DNA from: Kumtagia sp044326205 | GTDB lineage: Bacteria; Pseudomonadota; Alphaproteobacteria; Rhizobiales; Rhizobiaceae | NCBI RefSeq assembly: GCF_044326205.1 | Contig: NZ_JBIRCY010000043.1 | Location: 1-64,000 of the forward strand | Length of the DNA stretch: 64,000 nucleotides | Reading direction: 5' to 3' | Shown here: piece by piece, positions 45,227 to 55,322 of the stretch | Layout: every line of letters starts with the position of its first letter | Position numbering within the stretch: the first letter of the stretch is position 1 | The notes under the pieces: generated by a model | What the model was told of the DNA's origin: nothing | Seen by the model: the letters and a program-made list of their open reading frames with translations, nothing else | Databases searched by the model: none | Program-made: the position numbers and the translations under genes

Positions 45227-46096
45227 CTACTTCGATTGCTGCCTTTCGACAAAATTCGTAAGCGCCGCCGCTACAGCTTCGGGTGCTTCTTCTGCCATGT
45301 GGTGGCCGCTGTCGATTGGCGCCCCCTCTATAGACTTTGCCCACGGCTGCCAAACCTCGAGAACGTCGCCATATAGCGACTCAAGGTCATCTTTTCGTGA
45401 CCACAAGACCATCGTCTTACATTTAACAATCCTGCCTGCGGCTCGATCGGCAGCATCATGGAGATGATCCACGGCGAGCCCAGCCCGGTAATCCTCCAGC
45501 ATTGAGCGCACGACACACGGATTGGTTATAGCTGCGAGGAAGTCACGGTAGTTTTCGTGGCCCATGCGCTCCGGGTCACCGCCATACCATGCAAGCGGGT
45601 CCGCATTTATCGCTCGCTCAGGCTTGTCCGGTTGGTAAAAAAAGAACCAGTGCCACCAAGCGGCCGCGAAGCGCGCATTACATCGCTCGAGCGCTTCGAG
45701 GATCGGTACGCCATCCATGATCACCAGATGGTCGACGGCTTCGGGAAAGTCCATCGCAAGGCGAAAGGCCGTGTAGCTTCCACGGTCGTGACCGGCCAGT
45801 GCGAAGCGATGAAAGCCTAGCCCGGCCATCAAGTTGACAAGCAGCATAGCTTTGGCGCGTTTTGAGGACTGTAATTCCGCAGGCACGTCAGGCGATAGTC
45901 CAGATTCTCCAAACCCGGGAAGGTCAGGACATATCACCGTGAAGTCCGGCGCGAGAAGCGGCGCAACGCGATGCCAGGTGGTGTGGGTTCGCGGGTGCCC
46001 GTGAAGCAACAGCATTGGCGGCCCGCTGCCGCCATGTCGAACACGTAAACTAGCGCCACCAACGCTGATCCGGTCAAGTTTGAAGCCGTCGAACAT
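45227..46096 (-). CDS. alpha/beta hydrolase, haloacetate dehalogenase-like
   Basis: 289 residues. LLLHGHPRTHTTWHRVAP, the nucleophile elbow ALAGHDRGSYTAFRLA (Asp), WWHWFFFYQPDKPERAI and a C-terminal DSGHHMAEEAPEAV (His) match fluoroacetate/haloacetate dehalogenases and related epoxide-hydrolase-like enzymes. Cytoplasmic; the natural substrate is not certain. It starts 3 bp after the end of the FMN-reductase pseudogene on the same strand. Confidence 0.8.
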   Translation of the reverse strand: MFDGFKLDRISVGGASLRVRHGGSGPPMLLLHGHPRTHTTWHRVAPLLAPDFTVICPDLPGFGESGLSPDVPAELQSSKRAKAMLLVNLMAGLGFHRFALAGHDRGSYTAFRLAMDFPEAVDHLVIMDGVPILEALERCNARFAAAWWHWFFFYQPDKPERAINADPLAWYGGDPERMGHENYRDFLAAITNPCVVRSMLEDYRAGLAVDHLHDAADRAAGRIVKCKTMVLWSRKDDLESLYGDVLEVWQPWAKSIEGAPIDSGHHMAEEAPEAVAAALTNFVERQQSK

Positions 46097-46099
46097 CGG

Positions 46100-47192
46100 C
46101 TATTTCTCGCGGGGCTGTTCCAGCTCTTGTCCAACAATCCGGAGCGTTCCTTTGCGCTGGTCCAGCACCGCCAGCGCTAAGGTCTCTGCTGCGTTGCGGA
46201 CTTCGCCTTGCATCGCCTTGTCCTTGTCAAGCGCTTCATGGTTTGTGGCGTATGGTTCCCAATAACCGATGTAGCGGTCGAGCTCGGCCAGCGGGCCGGC
46301 GGGCATCATCTGCATGAATCGCATCCAATCCGACAGCGCCCGGCGTACATTCTCCACGCCCTCCACGTCGCCATGAACGACGACAGAAAACAGCCGGCCT
46401 GCAAGATGGCGCGGATAGTCCCAGCCTTTCATCTCGACCTGCTTGGCAAGCGACGCATCCTTTCCCTGGTTAGTGTAGGGTCAGGATTGCCACCATCGGC
46501 GCAAACAAGGCGGTCCATCATCAATTTGATGGGCGACGAGGTTTGATACCAATTGACTGGCGTGACAATCATCACTCCGCTAGCAGCGACCCACAACGGA
46601 TAGATGGCGTCCAGTCCTGCGTCTGACCGAGCGAGTGGTTGGGGTAACAGGAACAGGGCCAATGGCACAGCGCGGACGCCGTCGAGAAGCAGGCTTTGCA
46701 GGGATGAATGTTACGCCCATATTCTGAGGCCACGCGTGACAGGTCGAGAATGTCTGTTTCAATGTCCCGCTTTTGGATCGATCGGCGCGCGATCTCCACC
46801 ATGCGAAAACTCTTCGACATTTCGCCGGGACAGGTGTGTTCGCTACGCGATGAGCCATTGATGAGCAGAATGCGCGGTTTGTTCCTCTTGTCGGCGTAGC
46901 GTTTGCCCGCCTCTTTGACCGCCTCGTGCGCGGCAATCCAATCGATGGCCAACTCGTAGGACGGATCGGAAAATCCGTGGCCCGCTTTACGGGTAATCGG
47001 AGCCTTGCGGGAATTGATGTATTCATCCCAAGCGATGGCGGTGATGCGATCGATTTCGCCCCGAACAGCTTCAAATTCCGGATCGACGAATTGCGCTTTG
47101 TAGCGCTGCGCGAATTCTGAGCGCGTCAGCTTGGGGCTGGGCATGCCCTTGCGCGGTGGCGGGGCCTCGCCCATCGCGGCTCGTTTGGGCAC
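46100..47192 (-). pseudogene. NADPH-dependent FMN reductase/flavodoxin-like gene with two frameshifts
   Basis: First frame: KLTRSEFAQRYKAQFVDPEFE, ILLINGSSRSEHTCPGEMSK (flavin-phosphate loop) and IHPCKACFSTASALCHWPCSCYPNHSL. A shift near 46620 gives DAIYPLWVAASGVMIVTPVNWYQ and LMMDRLVCADGGNPDPTLT; another near 46470 gives KDASLAKQVEMKGWDYPRHLAGRLFSVVVHGD through to 46100. Together these make one normal flavodoxin-fold reductase of about 360 residues. It lies between an SDR and an alpha/beta hydrolase gene in a tight minus-strand group. Confidence 0.8.
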
Positions 47193-47195
47193 TGC

Positions 47196-48164
47196 TCAAT
47201 ATCCACCGATGATCGGCAGGATTTCGCCGGTGATGTAGCTGGCACTTTGGGGCGAGGCCAAGAAGACGTAGGCCGGTGCGATTTCCTCCGGCTGGGCGGG
47301 ACGTCCCATTGGCGTCTTGGCGCCGAATGTCGAGACGTCCTCCGCCTGCTTTTCCGATGGATTGAGCGGCGTCCAGACGGGGCCAGGTGCGACGGCGTTG
47401 ACGCGAATACCCTTCTCGATGAGATTGCCGGAAAGAGCCCGCGTAAAGGCGTGAATGCCGCCCTTCGTCATCGAATAGTCCACCAGCTCCTTCGACCCAT
47501 CGATACCTGTCACAGAGCCAGTGTTGATGATAGAGGAGCCGGGCTTCATGTGCGGCACGGCTTCCTGTGCCATATGGAAATACCCGTACAGATTGGTTTT
47601 CAGGGTCGTATCGAAATGAGCTTCGGTGAGATCTTCGAACTTGGCCGAATGGATCTGAAAGGCGGCGTTGTTGACCAGAACGTCGAGACGGCCGAACGCT
47701 TTGACAGTGGCCGCAACAGCCTTGCGACAATCGACGCGTTTGCTGACATCGCCGGCGACCAGGACACATCGACGGCCTTCGGCCTCTACGGCCGTCTTCG
47801 TCGCCTCGGCGTCCTTGTGCTCGCTGAGATAATGAATAGCGACATCCGCGCCCTCGCGCGCGAACAAAACGGCGATGGCACGGCCGATGCCGGAATCCCC
47901 TCCCGTGATGAGGGCAGCCATGCCCTTGAGTTTATCCGAACCCTTCCAGAATGGCGCTTCATAGAAAGGCAACGGCTCGATCTTGTGCTCCATGCCCGGC
48001 TTGGGGTGATGCTGCTTTGGGAATGGGGGAACTGGATAGCGCCGCGCTCCGGCCTGCATGGCTTTCGGCCCGCCTGACGACTTCCTCTCGGCGGCGCGAT
48101 CGTCGCGATCAACCTTCTGCTGGATCGAGCGTTGCTTGCGGGTGGCAGGGGAAGCGAGCGGCAT
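47196..48164 (-). CDS. SDR family oxidoreductase (YghA-like)
   Basis: 322 residues from ATG 48164. A ~75-residue N-terminal extension with PPFPKQHHPKPGMEHKIEP is followed by the SDR core: ITGGDSGIGRAIA, NNAAFQ, TGSVTG, catalytic YSMTKGG and PGPVWTPLNPS. This extended layout matches YghA/general-stress SDRs. Substrate uncertain, possibly aldehydes. First gene of a group with the FMN-reductase pseudogene, 3 bp apart. Confidence 0.85.
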   Translation of the reverse strand: MPLASPATRKQRSIQQKVDRDDRAAERKSSGGPKAMQAGARRYPVPPFPKQHHPKPGMEHKIEPLPFYEAPFWKGSDKLKGMAALITGGDSGIGRAIAVLFAREGADVAIHYLSEHKDAEATKTAVEAEGRRCVLVAGDVSKRVDCRKAVAATVKAFGRLDVLVNNAAFQIHSAKFEDLTEAHFDTTLKTNLYGYFHMAQEAVPHMKPGSSIINTGSVTGIDGSKELVDYSMTKGGIHAFTRALSGNLIEKGIRVNAVAPGPVWTPLNPSEKQAEDVSTFGAKTPMGRPAQPEEIAPAYVFLASPQSASYITGEILPIIGGY

Positions 48165-48234
48165 GGAATATGCTCTCCGTTGATCAGCATCAAAACTGTT
48201 CCAACGGAAGCTGGTTCCAAGGGCTTCGACGTCC

Positions 48235-48447
48235 TCAAGCGGCCCTATCGCCGAGGTCGGCCAGCGCGATGAGATCCTTCTTGGCGGTGACACCCCGCTT
48301 GTAGGCCTCGATCAGTGCTGCGGCCACAGCGTCCGACTCGGCGCCCGGCCTTGGAAGCCTCCGGCGGCGTACGATTTCGTCGAAACAGGATTGCAGGATA
48401 TCCATATCTTCTGGTCCGAAAACGGATGTGCCCTCTCTTCCTTTCAT
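48235..48447 (-). CDS. hypothetical protein, 70 residues
   Basis: From MKGREGTSVFGPEDMDILQSCFDEIVRRRRLPRPGAESDAVAAALIEAYKRGVTAKKDLIALADLGDRAA. Helical and soluble. The DILQSCFDEI...AAxLIxxYxxGV pattern is common in rhizobial orphan proteins of unknown function. 70 bp upstream of the SDR gene. Confidence 0.6.
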   Translation of the reverse strand: MKGREGTSVFGPEDMDILQSCFDEIVRRRRLPRPGAESDAVAAALIEAYKRGVTAKKDLIALADLGDRAA

Positions 48448-48617
48448 CGGCCAATCTCCACTGCAGAACCGGATTGTCGGTGCTGGAAAATATTGGTCCA
48501 CAAGGACGAAATTTCAATTCCCTCTTGTCTGCGCGGCGGACGCGAAGAAGGAGAGAATCGAGGCCCAGAAACGGTCCGTCAAAGAGCAGGCTGGAAATGC
48601 ACCGGACGCCACGGAAG

Positions 48618-48752
48618 CTACGGTTTAGTATCATACATTAGCGGGTCGCCGCGCATACGCGTCGCCAGAACGAGGCCTCCGAAAAGATAAACGGCGGCTC
48701 CAACCCGCAGCGTGACGACACCGCCCGGCTGCTGGTCATGGCCTGCATTCAT
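48618..48752 (-). CDS. possible small membrane protein, 44 residues
   Basis: MNAGHDQQPGGVVTLRVGAAVYLFGGLVLATRMRGDPLMYDTKP has one hydrophobic segment. A weak G-rich site precedes the ATG. Tentative. Confidence 0.3.
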   Translation of the reverse strand: MNAGHDQQPGGVVTLRVGAAVYLFGGLVLATRMRGDPLMYDTKP

Positions 48753-49415
48753 GACGACCCCGAAACAGGTGAAATCGCTGCTGCCGTAGAGCGGTGGCGG
48801 GGCCAGCGACAACAGCGCGCCAAGCAGCCCGTGCGCATTGATGTCAGAAGCACACCCAAGGCGCGGGTCGCAACGTGTGTGCGTTGCGTCGGCGCGGCTA
48901 ATCTGGTCGTCCATCTGGGGTTCGGGGCTCGAGTAACCGCATGATGCCGCTCCGCTACTTCTCGATCTCATGCATATGCCGCGTGGATAAGACGCCGTCC
49001 GAAAGAATGCAGTTGGCGATGCTGTCGTCGGGAATGCCCAACCAAGGCGGCGATAGTCGCCTCGGCGAGCCCAAGATTACTATTGATGCTTGCAAAGCTC
49101 TATCGCGGAATATGCAGAGTGATGCCGGTCAGGTCGGTGCCCTTGAACAGCTTCGTGCACTGCCGGAGTAAGCTGCCGAAGACGTGCCATCCTCCCGCGC
49201 CGAGAACCCGACGACCACGGCGCAACAAAGACTGGTATTCTCGAAAGTGGCGCAAAACGCCCCGCTGCCGACTGTCGAGGTTTGCAATTTAAGGCCGAGC
49301 GTTACTCACAAGGGCAGCACTCCCTGAGCTACAATGCGCGTGCCACCGGAACGCAATGCGTCCCCATCGATTGAGAGTGATGCGCATTGCGCACATCTCT
49401 CTCAAGGGAATTTCC
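48753..49415. other. region upstream of the catalase without a supported gene
   Basis: No convincing frame. Close to the catalase start, TGCGCATTGCGCA (about 49381-49395) is a doubled TGCGCA motif that could be a regulatory site; GGAAC at about 49348 with GATT 16 bp later is a poor match to the general-stress sigma (EcfG) pattern. Confidence 0.35.
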
Positions 49416-51527
49416 ATGGCCAAGAGCGCTAGACAGTCGTCGGGCACGCCCGCGACGATCCATGACCAGAAACTTGAGCGCGGCAAGGGCGGCGAGCTGC
49501 ACCAGATCGCGGAAGGCGATGCTCCTGTTCTGACGACGGCTCAGGGCGTTCCGATTGCCGACGACCAGAACACCTTAAAGATGGGCGAGCGCGGACCGAC
49601 GCTAATCGAGGACTTCCACTTCCGCGAGAAGATTTTCCACTTCGACCACGAGCGCATCCCGGAGCGGGTGGTGCATGCACGCGGCTACGGGGCGCACGGG
49701 TATTTCGAGAACTATGAGTCGCTCGCCAAATACACGCGCGCTGACATTTTCCAGCGTGCCGGCGAGAAGACCCCTGCCTTCGTTCGCTTCTCCACTGTGG
49801 CCGGCAGCGAAGGGTCCGCCGACCTTGCACGCGACGTGCGCGGCTTCGCCGTCAAGTTCTACACGCAGGAGGGCAACTGGGACATCGTCGGCAACAACAT
49901 CCCAGTTTTCTTTATCCAGGATGCCATCAAGTTTCCTGACATCATTCACTCGGTAAAGCCGGAGCCCGACCGGGGTTTTCCGCAGGCCGCATCCGCCCAC
50001 GACACTTTCTGGGACTTCATCTCACTGACGCCGGAATCCATGCACATGATCATGTGGGTCATGTCGGACCGGGCGATCCCGCGCTCCTTCCGCTTCATGG
50101 AAGGTTTCGGGGTGCACACCTTCCGTTTCCTCAACGCGAAGGATGAGTCCACCTTCGTCAAGTTCCACTGGAAGCCCAAGCTCGGCCTGCAGTCGGTGGT
50201 GTGGAACGAGGCGGTGAAGATCAACGGTGCCGATCCTGATTTCCACCGTCGTGACCTCTGGGAGGCGATCCAGTCGGGCAATTTCCCCGAATGGGAATTG
50301 CGCGTCCAACTCTTCGATCAGGACTTCGCCGACAGTTTCGACTTCGACGTGCTCGATCCGACAAAGCTCATCCCCGAGGAAGTTATCGAGCCGATCGCGG
50401 TAGGCCGCCTGGTTCTCGACCGCATGCCGGACAACTTCTTTGCCGAGACCGAGCAGGTCGCGTTCATGACGCAAAACGTACCGCCCGGCGTCGATTTCTC
50501 CAACGATCCACTGCTTCAAGGCCGCAACTTCTCTTATCTTGATACGCAGATCAAACGGCTCGGCTCGACCAATTTCACGCACCTTCCGATCAATGCGCCG
50601 AAATGCCCGTTCCACCATTTCCAGCAGGACGGCCACATGGCGACGCGCAACCCGGTTGGGCGGGTGAACTACCAACCGAACTCGTTCGGCGAAGGTTCAA
50701 GGGAATCGCCACAGCGCGGCTTCCGGTCATTTTCCGAAGCCATGGAAGGCCAGAAGGTCCGGCGGCGCACGGCAAGCTTTGCCGATCACTACAGCCAGGC
50801 GCGCCTGTTCTTCAACAGCCAGACCGCGCCAGAGCAGAAACACATCGCCATGGCGCTGACCTTCGAATTGGGCAAGGTGGAGACGCCCGTCATTCGCGAA
50901 CGGATGATTTCGCATCTCCTCAACATCGACGAGGGACTGGCCGAAACGGTCGCCGACAAACTCGGCATCAAGGAACTTCCCAAACCGGCAGATGCAGCAG
51001 TCTCGCCACGCGACGATCTCGAACCGTCCCCGGCGCTCAGCATCCTCTCAAACGGACCGGATAGTTTCGCGGGCCGCAAGATCGGCGTGCTGGTCAGCCC
51101 TGGCGCTGACGCGTCGCTTCTGAAGAAGCTCCGAACCACGATCGAGAAGGAAGGCGCGACGATGGAAGTCATCGCTCCAAAGGTTGGCGGTGTCGAAGCG
51201 GCGGACGGAACTACAATCTCCGCCAAGCACATGATAGATGGCGGGCCTTCGGTCCTGTTCGACGCCGTGGCGCTGGTCCTCTCCAAGGAAGGTGCCGAAC
51301 GCCTCACAGGCGAGGCCGCCGCGCGCGACTTCGTCGCGGACGCCTTTGCCCATTGCAAGTTCATCGGGTTTACGCCCGGCGCAGCGACGCTGTTGCGGAA
51401 AGCCGGCGTCGATCCGCACGCCGATGAGGGACTGATCGGTCTCGGCGATGCGAAGGCGATCGCCGGGTTCATCGAGTCCTGCCGAAAGCTCCGCCTCTGG
51501 TCTCGAGAGGCGGCGGTCAAGCTCTAG
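49416..51527 (+). CDS. katE: large-subunit monofunctional catalase with class I glutamine amidotransferase-like domain
   Basis: 703 residues from ATG 49416. The catalase core has RVVHARGYGAHGYFE (catalytic His), FVRFSTVAGSEGSADLARDVRGFAVKFYT and the haem-ligand region GRNFSYLDTQIKRLG. The C-terminal ~150 residues (GRKIGVLVSPGADASLL ... GFIESCRKL) form the flavodoxin/DJ-1-like domain found only in large catalases of the KatE/HPII type. It breaks down hydrogen peroxide in the cytoplasm. Confidence 0.93.
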   Translation: MAKSARQSSGTPATIHDQKLERGKGGELHQIAEGDAPVLTTAQGVPIADDQNTLKMGERGPTLIEDFHFREKIFHFDHERIPERVVHARGYGAHGYFENYESLAKYTRADIFQRAGEKTPAFVRFSTVAGSEGSADLARDVRGFAVKFYTQEGNWDIVGNNIPVFFIQDAIKFPDIIHSVKPEPDRGFPQAASAHDTFWDFISLTPESMHMIMWVMSDRAIPRSFRFMEGFGVHTFRFLNAKDESTFVKFHWKPKLGLQSVVWNEAVKINGADPDFHRRDLWEAIQSGNFPEWELRVQLFDQDFADSFDFDVLDPTKLIPEEVIEPIAVGRLVLDRMPDNFFAETEQVAFMTQNVPPGVDFSNDPLLQGRNFSYLDTQIKRLGSTNFTHLPINAPKCPFHHFQQDGHMATRNPVGRVNYQPNSFGEGSRESPQRGFRSFSEAMEGQKVRRRTASFADHYSQARLFFNSQTAPEQKHIAMALTFELGKVETPVIRERMISHLLNIDEGLAETVADKLGIKELPKPADAAVSPRDDLEPSPALSILSNGPDSFAGRKIGVLVSPGADASLLKKLRTTIEKEGATMEVIAPKVGGVEAADGTTISAKHMIDGGPSVLFDAVALVLSKEGAERLTGEAAARDFVADAFAHCKFIGFTPGAATLLRKAGVDPHADEGLIGLGDAKAIAGFIESCRKLRLWSREAAVKL

Positions 51528-51608
51528 ACTGTTGCCTGAGCAGGGCCGAGGGAGCCAGCCACGGCTGGCCCATTCGTTGAGACGCACATTCCGATACGGG
51601 CGAGGCTA

Positions 51609-52748
51609 TCAGCGCATCAGCCCGGCGGTCCGCAGGGCGTCCTCGATAATCTTCTGCACACCTGACGCTGGTGACGCCTCCCGCTTCGGGCCCATCGATA
51701 TCTCCGGAGATCGCGCCGGCATCCTTGGTCCGGCATTGGATCGGGTACCGACGGGCGGCTGGGAATAGACGACGAGGTCCCGCCGCTTCGACTCGGCAGA
51801 AGTCCGTGCCTCTCCGTCTGCGATCTCCCAGAACCGCGCGATCTCCTGCGTCGAGGAGATGCCGACATCCAGCATGTAGGGTCCCGGCGTTCCGTAGCCA
51901 TTCTTGTCGATCGGCGTGCCATGGCCCATTCCGGCGATCATGTTGACCTCCAGCACGACCTCTCCGCTGGAATCGCACCAGACCTGCCGCGTGTTCTTGC
52001 CCTCGGTTCGAGTGTGCGTAAGCGGGGTTTGGATCTGGTGGACGCCCCACCACTGGCTGGCGATCGCCTCGGCATTCGAAGCAGCGACGGTTTGGTCGCT
52101 CGTGGGCCACGGCCCTCGATGAGACGATGCGCCACGCAGCATGCGCCGCAACTCCTCGTCCGAGGGGCTGCCATGGCCTCGCATGCGGTCAAAGGCTTCC
52201 GGAACAGTCGCCGCGCTGCCATAGGCGAGCCCGGCGATGATTGCGCCACCGGCGAAGACATCAGGATAGGATGCAAGCATGGCCGCGGCCATTGCGCCAC
52301 CGGCCGAGAGGCCGGTGACGAAGATCCTTTTCCGGTCAAGCCCATGCGCCTTGACCATCGCCTCGATCATCTGGCGTATTGAAAGCGCCTCGCCGGCGTC
52401 CCGCCTCACATCGGCAGGCTGAAACCAGTTGAAGCACAGATTTGGATTGTTGGTTCGCTGCTGCTCGGGATAGAGCAGCGCGAAGCCGGCTTCATCGGCA
52501 AGCTGCGACCAGCCTGAATGATGGTCGTAGCCTGCCGCGTTCTGCGTGCAGCCATGCAACACTACGACGAGCGGCGCACCTTCCGGCAGGTCATGCGGAA
52601 GATAAGATTTCGCCTTCAAGGCGCCGGGGTTGGAGCCGAAGCCGGTTAGCGGCGAAAGACGGTCGGGTGCGCCGAGGTGCACGGGCGAGGCTGTGTTTCG
52701 GGCCTGAAGCGCGGCAAGCCGCGCGATTGTGTCGGAGATTTTTCGCAA
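51609..52748 (-). CDS. PHB depolymerase family esterase
   Basis: 379 residues from a TTG at 52748 (AGGA upstream), which gives the usual start MRKISDTIARLAALQ; the frame is open to 52838. LVVVLHGCTQNAAGYD (oxyanion region), FVTGLSAGGAMAAAML (nucleophile Ser) and MIAGMGHGTPID (His) complete an alpha/beta-hydrolase triad. No signal peptide, so it is likely intracellular or exported another way. Proline-rich C-terminal tail. A broken relative is at 45080. Confidence 0.85.
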   Translation of the reverse strand: MRKISDTIARLAALQARNTASPVHLGAPDRLSPLTGFGSNPGALKAKSYLPHDLPEGAPLVVVLHGCTQNAAGYDHHSGWSQLADEAGFALLYPEQQRTNNPNLCFNWFQPADVRRDAGEALSIRQMIEAMVKAHGLDRKRIFVTGLSAGGAMAAAMLASYPDVFAGGAIIAGLAYGSAATVPEAFDRMRGHGSPSDEELRRMLRGASSHRGPWPTSDQTVAASNAEAIASQWWGVHQIQTPLTHTRTEGKNTRQVWCDSSGEVVLEVNMIAGMGHGTPIDKNGYGTPGPYMLDVGISSTQEIARFWEIADGEARTSAESKRRDLVVYSQPPVGTRSNAGPRMPARSPEISMGPKREASPASGVQKIIEDALRTAGLMR

Positions 52749-52870
52749 GTGGGCCGTCCTTGTTGTGACGCCCGGAATTGGACGGCAATGGGTGCAACGC
52801 ACCTGCAGCAATATCGTTGCTGCACTGCACCATAACAAGGACTGTGCTTAGATGGACTTGATTTCTGGCG

Positions 52871-54130
52871 TCAAGCGATGAGCTTGCCTGCCGCGTCCAC
52901 CAGCTTCCTCACTATGCCAGCGCGTCCAAAGGCGAACAATTTCCCGTCCGTATCGTCACGCCCATCGATGGTGGTTGAAATGATCTCCGACGCGATCTGC
53001 GAAAACGTGATTCCGTTGCCGCCATAGCCCTGGACGGCGAAGATGCCGGGATGACCGGGCAACTCACCGATATACGGCAACCCGGTCGTCGTGGTGCCGA
53101 AACATCCAGTCCAGGCGAATTCGGCCGTGGTATCCAGTTGCGGAAACAGGTGCTTCAGCTTGGTGGAAATCGTCCGCGTCTTGGCTGCGAGCAGACTGTC
53201 CCGTTTCGCCTCGTCGACGAAATCCTCGTCCTCGCCGCCGCAGATCACCCGTCCGTCGGCGGTCGCGCGCATGTAGAGATACGGATCGGACGCCTCCCAG
53301 ATGAAAGCCGCACAGGGCCAAAGCGCACTCTTCTGCAGCTTTGTTGCGATGGCGTAGGTGGAAATGACGGAATGGGTGTCGGAGGGCACGATGTCCATAA
53401 GTTCGTAACCCGTTGCCAGCACAACCTGTCTGGCGGAGATCACCGGCCCGTCCTTGGTTTCTCCGCGAACGCCGGTTGGCACGGTGGTAAGGCCTGCGAC
53501 GTCGACCGGAGCGAAGAAGCGGGCTTTTCGGTCGAGCGACTTGCTGAGAAAGCCGGCGGTGAGCTTGCGCGGATCGAGGGCGAGATTATCGTGGCTGAGA
53601 ATTGCGCCCTTGCGGTCGATGCCGAACTTCTCCTTGAGAACAGCGGGAGTCAGATAGCTCGCGCGTATTCCAGCGTTGGACCTGGCCTCCGCCTCGAGCC
53701 GCAATGCTCCGGGATCGAGAGCATTCCCCGCGAGATACAAGGACTGGGTTCCAGTCATGTCACAGGCGATACCGAGTTCACTGATGCGACCTCGCAGGTT
53801 GGTTACCGCCAGACGCGATCGTCTCCACGCTTGTTCGGCGCCGGGTTTTCCGATCTTTCGGCTCAGGCCAGAGAGCGGTTGATCGATCTCGAACTGCACC
53901 AGAGCGGTGGTCGCCGGCGTAGAGCCGAGCATGCTGCCCCGGCGATCGACGCCGATGACCTCGAGACCCTGGGTGGTCAACGCCTCGACCAGCATTGCGC
54001 CGCTGATGCCGAGCCCTACTACCAGTACGTCGCACGTGACGTCTCGCGTCAGCTTTTGCGTCGGTATGCGGGGAGCGCGGTAGGCCTCCCAAACAGGAAC
54101 GCCGGTCCGCAGGTCGAGCTTGCGCGTCAT
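52871..54130 (-). CDS. FAD-dependent oxidoreductase (DAO family)
   Basis: 419 residues. VLVVGLGISGAMLVEALTTQGLEVIGVDRR is the FAD-binding Rossmann start, VVLATGYE the middle strand and GLPYIGELPG...VQGYGGNGITFSQIASEII the C-terminal FAD contact of the D-amino-acid oxidase superfamily. No Rieske domain. It probably oxidises a small amine or amino acid; substrate unknown. Confidence 0.85.
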   Translation of the reverse strand: MTRKLDLRTGVPVWEAYRAPRIPTQKLTRDVTCDVLVVGLGISGAMLVEALTTQGLEVIGVDRRGSMLGSTPATTALVQFEIDQPLSGLSRKIGKPGAEQAWRRSRLAVTNLRGRISELGIACDMTGTQSLYLAGNALDPGALRLEAEARSNAGIRASYLTPAVLKEKFGIDRKGAILSHDNLALDPRKLTAGFLSKSLDRKARFFAPVDVAGLTTVPTGVRGETKDGPVISARQVVLATGYELMDIVPSDTHSVISTYAIATKLQKSALWPCAAFIWEASDPYLYMRATADGRVICGGEDEDFVDEAKRDSLLAAKTRTISTKLKHLFPQLDTTAEFAWTGCFGTTTTGLPYIGELPGHPGIFAVQGYGGNGITFSQIASEIISTTIDGRDDTDGKLFAFGRAGIVRKLVDAAGKLIA

Positions 54131-54239
54131 CGTGGTTGCCAGGGTATGAGGGAAAACATGAACCCCGGCGAATGATCACCGGGGTCCATCGAAGATAGGC
54201 GCTGGCCGACCATGGCGAGCAAGCCCGCCCGAGAACCGC

Positions 54240-55160
54240 CTATCGCGATGTCGTCACGTAGGCGATCTCGTCGTCGTCGCGCTGCCTGCCGCCGAGCGCC
54301 GCGGCGGCACTGGCGATGAAGGCGCCGATCACCAACGACAAGGCGCCGACCAGCGCGAACGTGGCTCCGGCCTTGCGTGCGGTGTCGGCAGCTTCCTGCG
54401 CGGCGACCTTGGCCTGCTCGACCTGAGCCAGGACGGCGTCGACACGGGCGGTCGCATCGGCCTGAGACAACCCCGTGCGGGCTGCTACGAGTTGACCAAG
54501 ATAGACCTTGTCATCCGCCGAGATTTCTCCCGCTGCCGCGCTGGCGATGAGGATCCGCGAGGCCTGCGCGGCCGCGGCCGTATCACCTTCCGCCCCCGGC
54601 GCCGCCAGTCTTGCAGCATCGGCAGGACGAAAGAGGGAGTCCACGAAATAGGAGGTCGCATCGGTTCCGCCACCGTCTCCGGTATTTGCGGATGCTCCCG
54701 CCGACGCGCCCATCGCAACTCCGGAGGCCACTTTGGACGCAGCCTGAACGCCGGTGCCGATCGCCGCCGAAAGTGCCGAGCCCAGCACGAAGACCACCAA
54801 CAGGGTCGCCAGCGCCCAGGCCATGAAGCCATGCGCAGTGTCGCGGAAGAAGGGCTCGTCGGTATGGATGCCGACCCATTTCGTGCGAAGACGCCCGGTC
54901 AGATAGCCTCCGAGCCCGGACGACAGCCATTGCACGATGACGAGCCAGATCGCCGTCGAGACCGCGAAGGTTGTGACGCTGGCGCCCGTGTTGGACCACG
55001 GTGAAACCATGGTGAGGCCGAGGCCGGAGCCGAGGAGCATCAGGATGAAAGTGAGCGTGGCGGCCGCGAAGGAGCCGGCAATTATAGCTCCCCAACTGAC
55101 GGCCGATGAGGACGACTCTACCGGGGCGACCACGTCGGTGGCCAGGATGTTTGAAGCCAT
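54240..55160 (-). CDS. conserved membrane protein of unknown function
   Basis: 306 residues with four hydrophobic segments: SWGAIIAGSFAAATLTFILMLLGSGLGL, TFAVSTAIWLVIVQWLSSGLGGYLTGRLR, WALATLLVVFVLGSALSAA and a C-terminal FALVGALSLVIGAFIASAAAALGG. Between helices three and four is an Ala-rich helical region. I know similar proteins from rhizobial stress clusters but not a function. It is followed by a 25-residue membrane peptide and preceded by a DUF892 gene on the same strand. Confidence 0.7.
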   Translation of the reverse strand: MASNILATDVVAPVESSSSAVSWGAIIAGSFAAATLTFILMLLGSGLGLTMVSPWSNTGASVTTFAVSTAIWLVIVQWLSSGLGGYLTGRLRTKWVGIHTDEPFFRDTAHGFMAWALATLLVVFVLGSALSAAIGTGVQAASKVASGVAMGASAGASANTGDGGGTDATSYFVDSLFRPADAARLAAPGAEGDTAAAAQASRILIASAAAGEISADDKVYLGQLVAARTGLSQADATARVDAVLAQVEQAKVAAQEAADTARKAGATFALVGALSLVIGAFIASAAAALGGRQRDDDEIAYVTTSR

Positions 55161-55170
55161 GATTGTCCTC

Positions 55171-55248
55171 CTATCGCATGAACAGGGCGAGAAGGATGAT
55201 GATCGGAATCGGAACCCCGAGCAGCCAGAGCAGAATGCCGCGACCCAT
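55171..55248 (-). CDS. 25-residue hydrophobic membrane peptide
   Basis: MGRGILLWLLGVPIPIIILLALFMR with AGGAGA seven bases before the ATG. Single membrane helix, basic ends. Very short but with a clear ribosome site and tight placement between the membrane-protein and DUF892 genes. Similar miniature proteins are common in rhizobia. Confidence 0.65.
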   Translation of the reverse strand: MGRGILLWLLGVPIPIIILLALFMR

Positions 55249-55322
55249 GATTGTCTCCTGTCGGATAGATGAGAGCTGAAAGAAACCAGCCACCGCGGTG
55301 GTGCCGGGTGGCTGAATGTGGG

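Noticed and set aside
49340..49415. EcfG promoter upstream of the catalase
   Set aside because: GGAAC is present, but the downstream half matches in only two of four bases.
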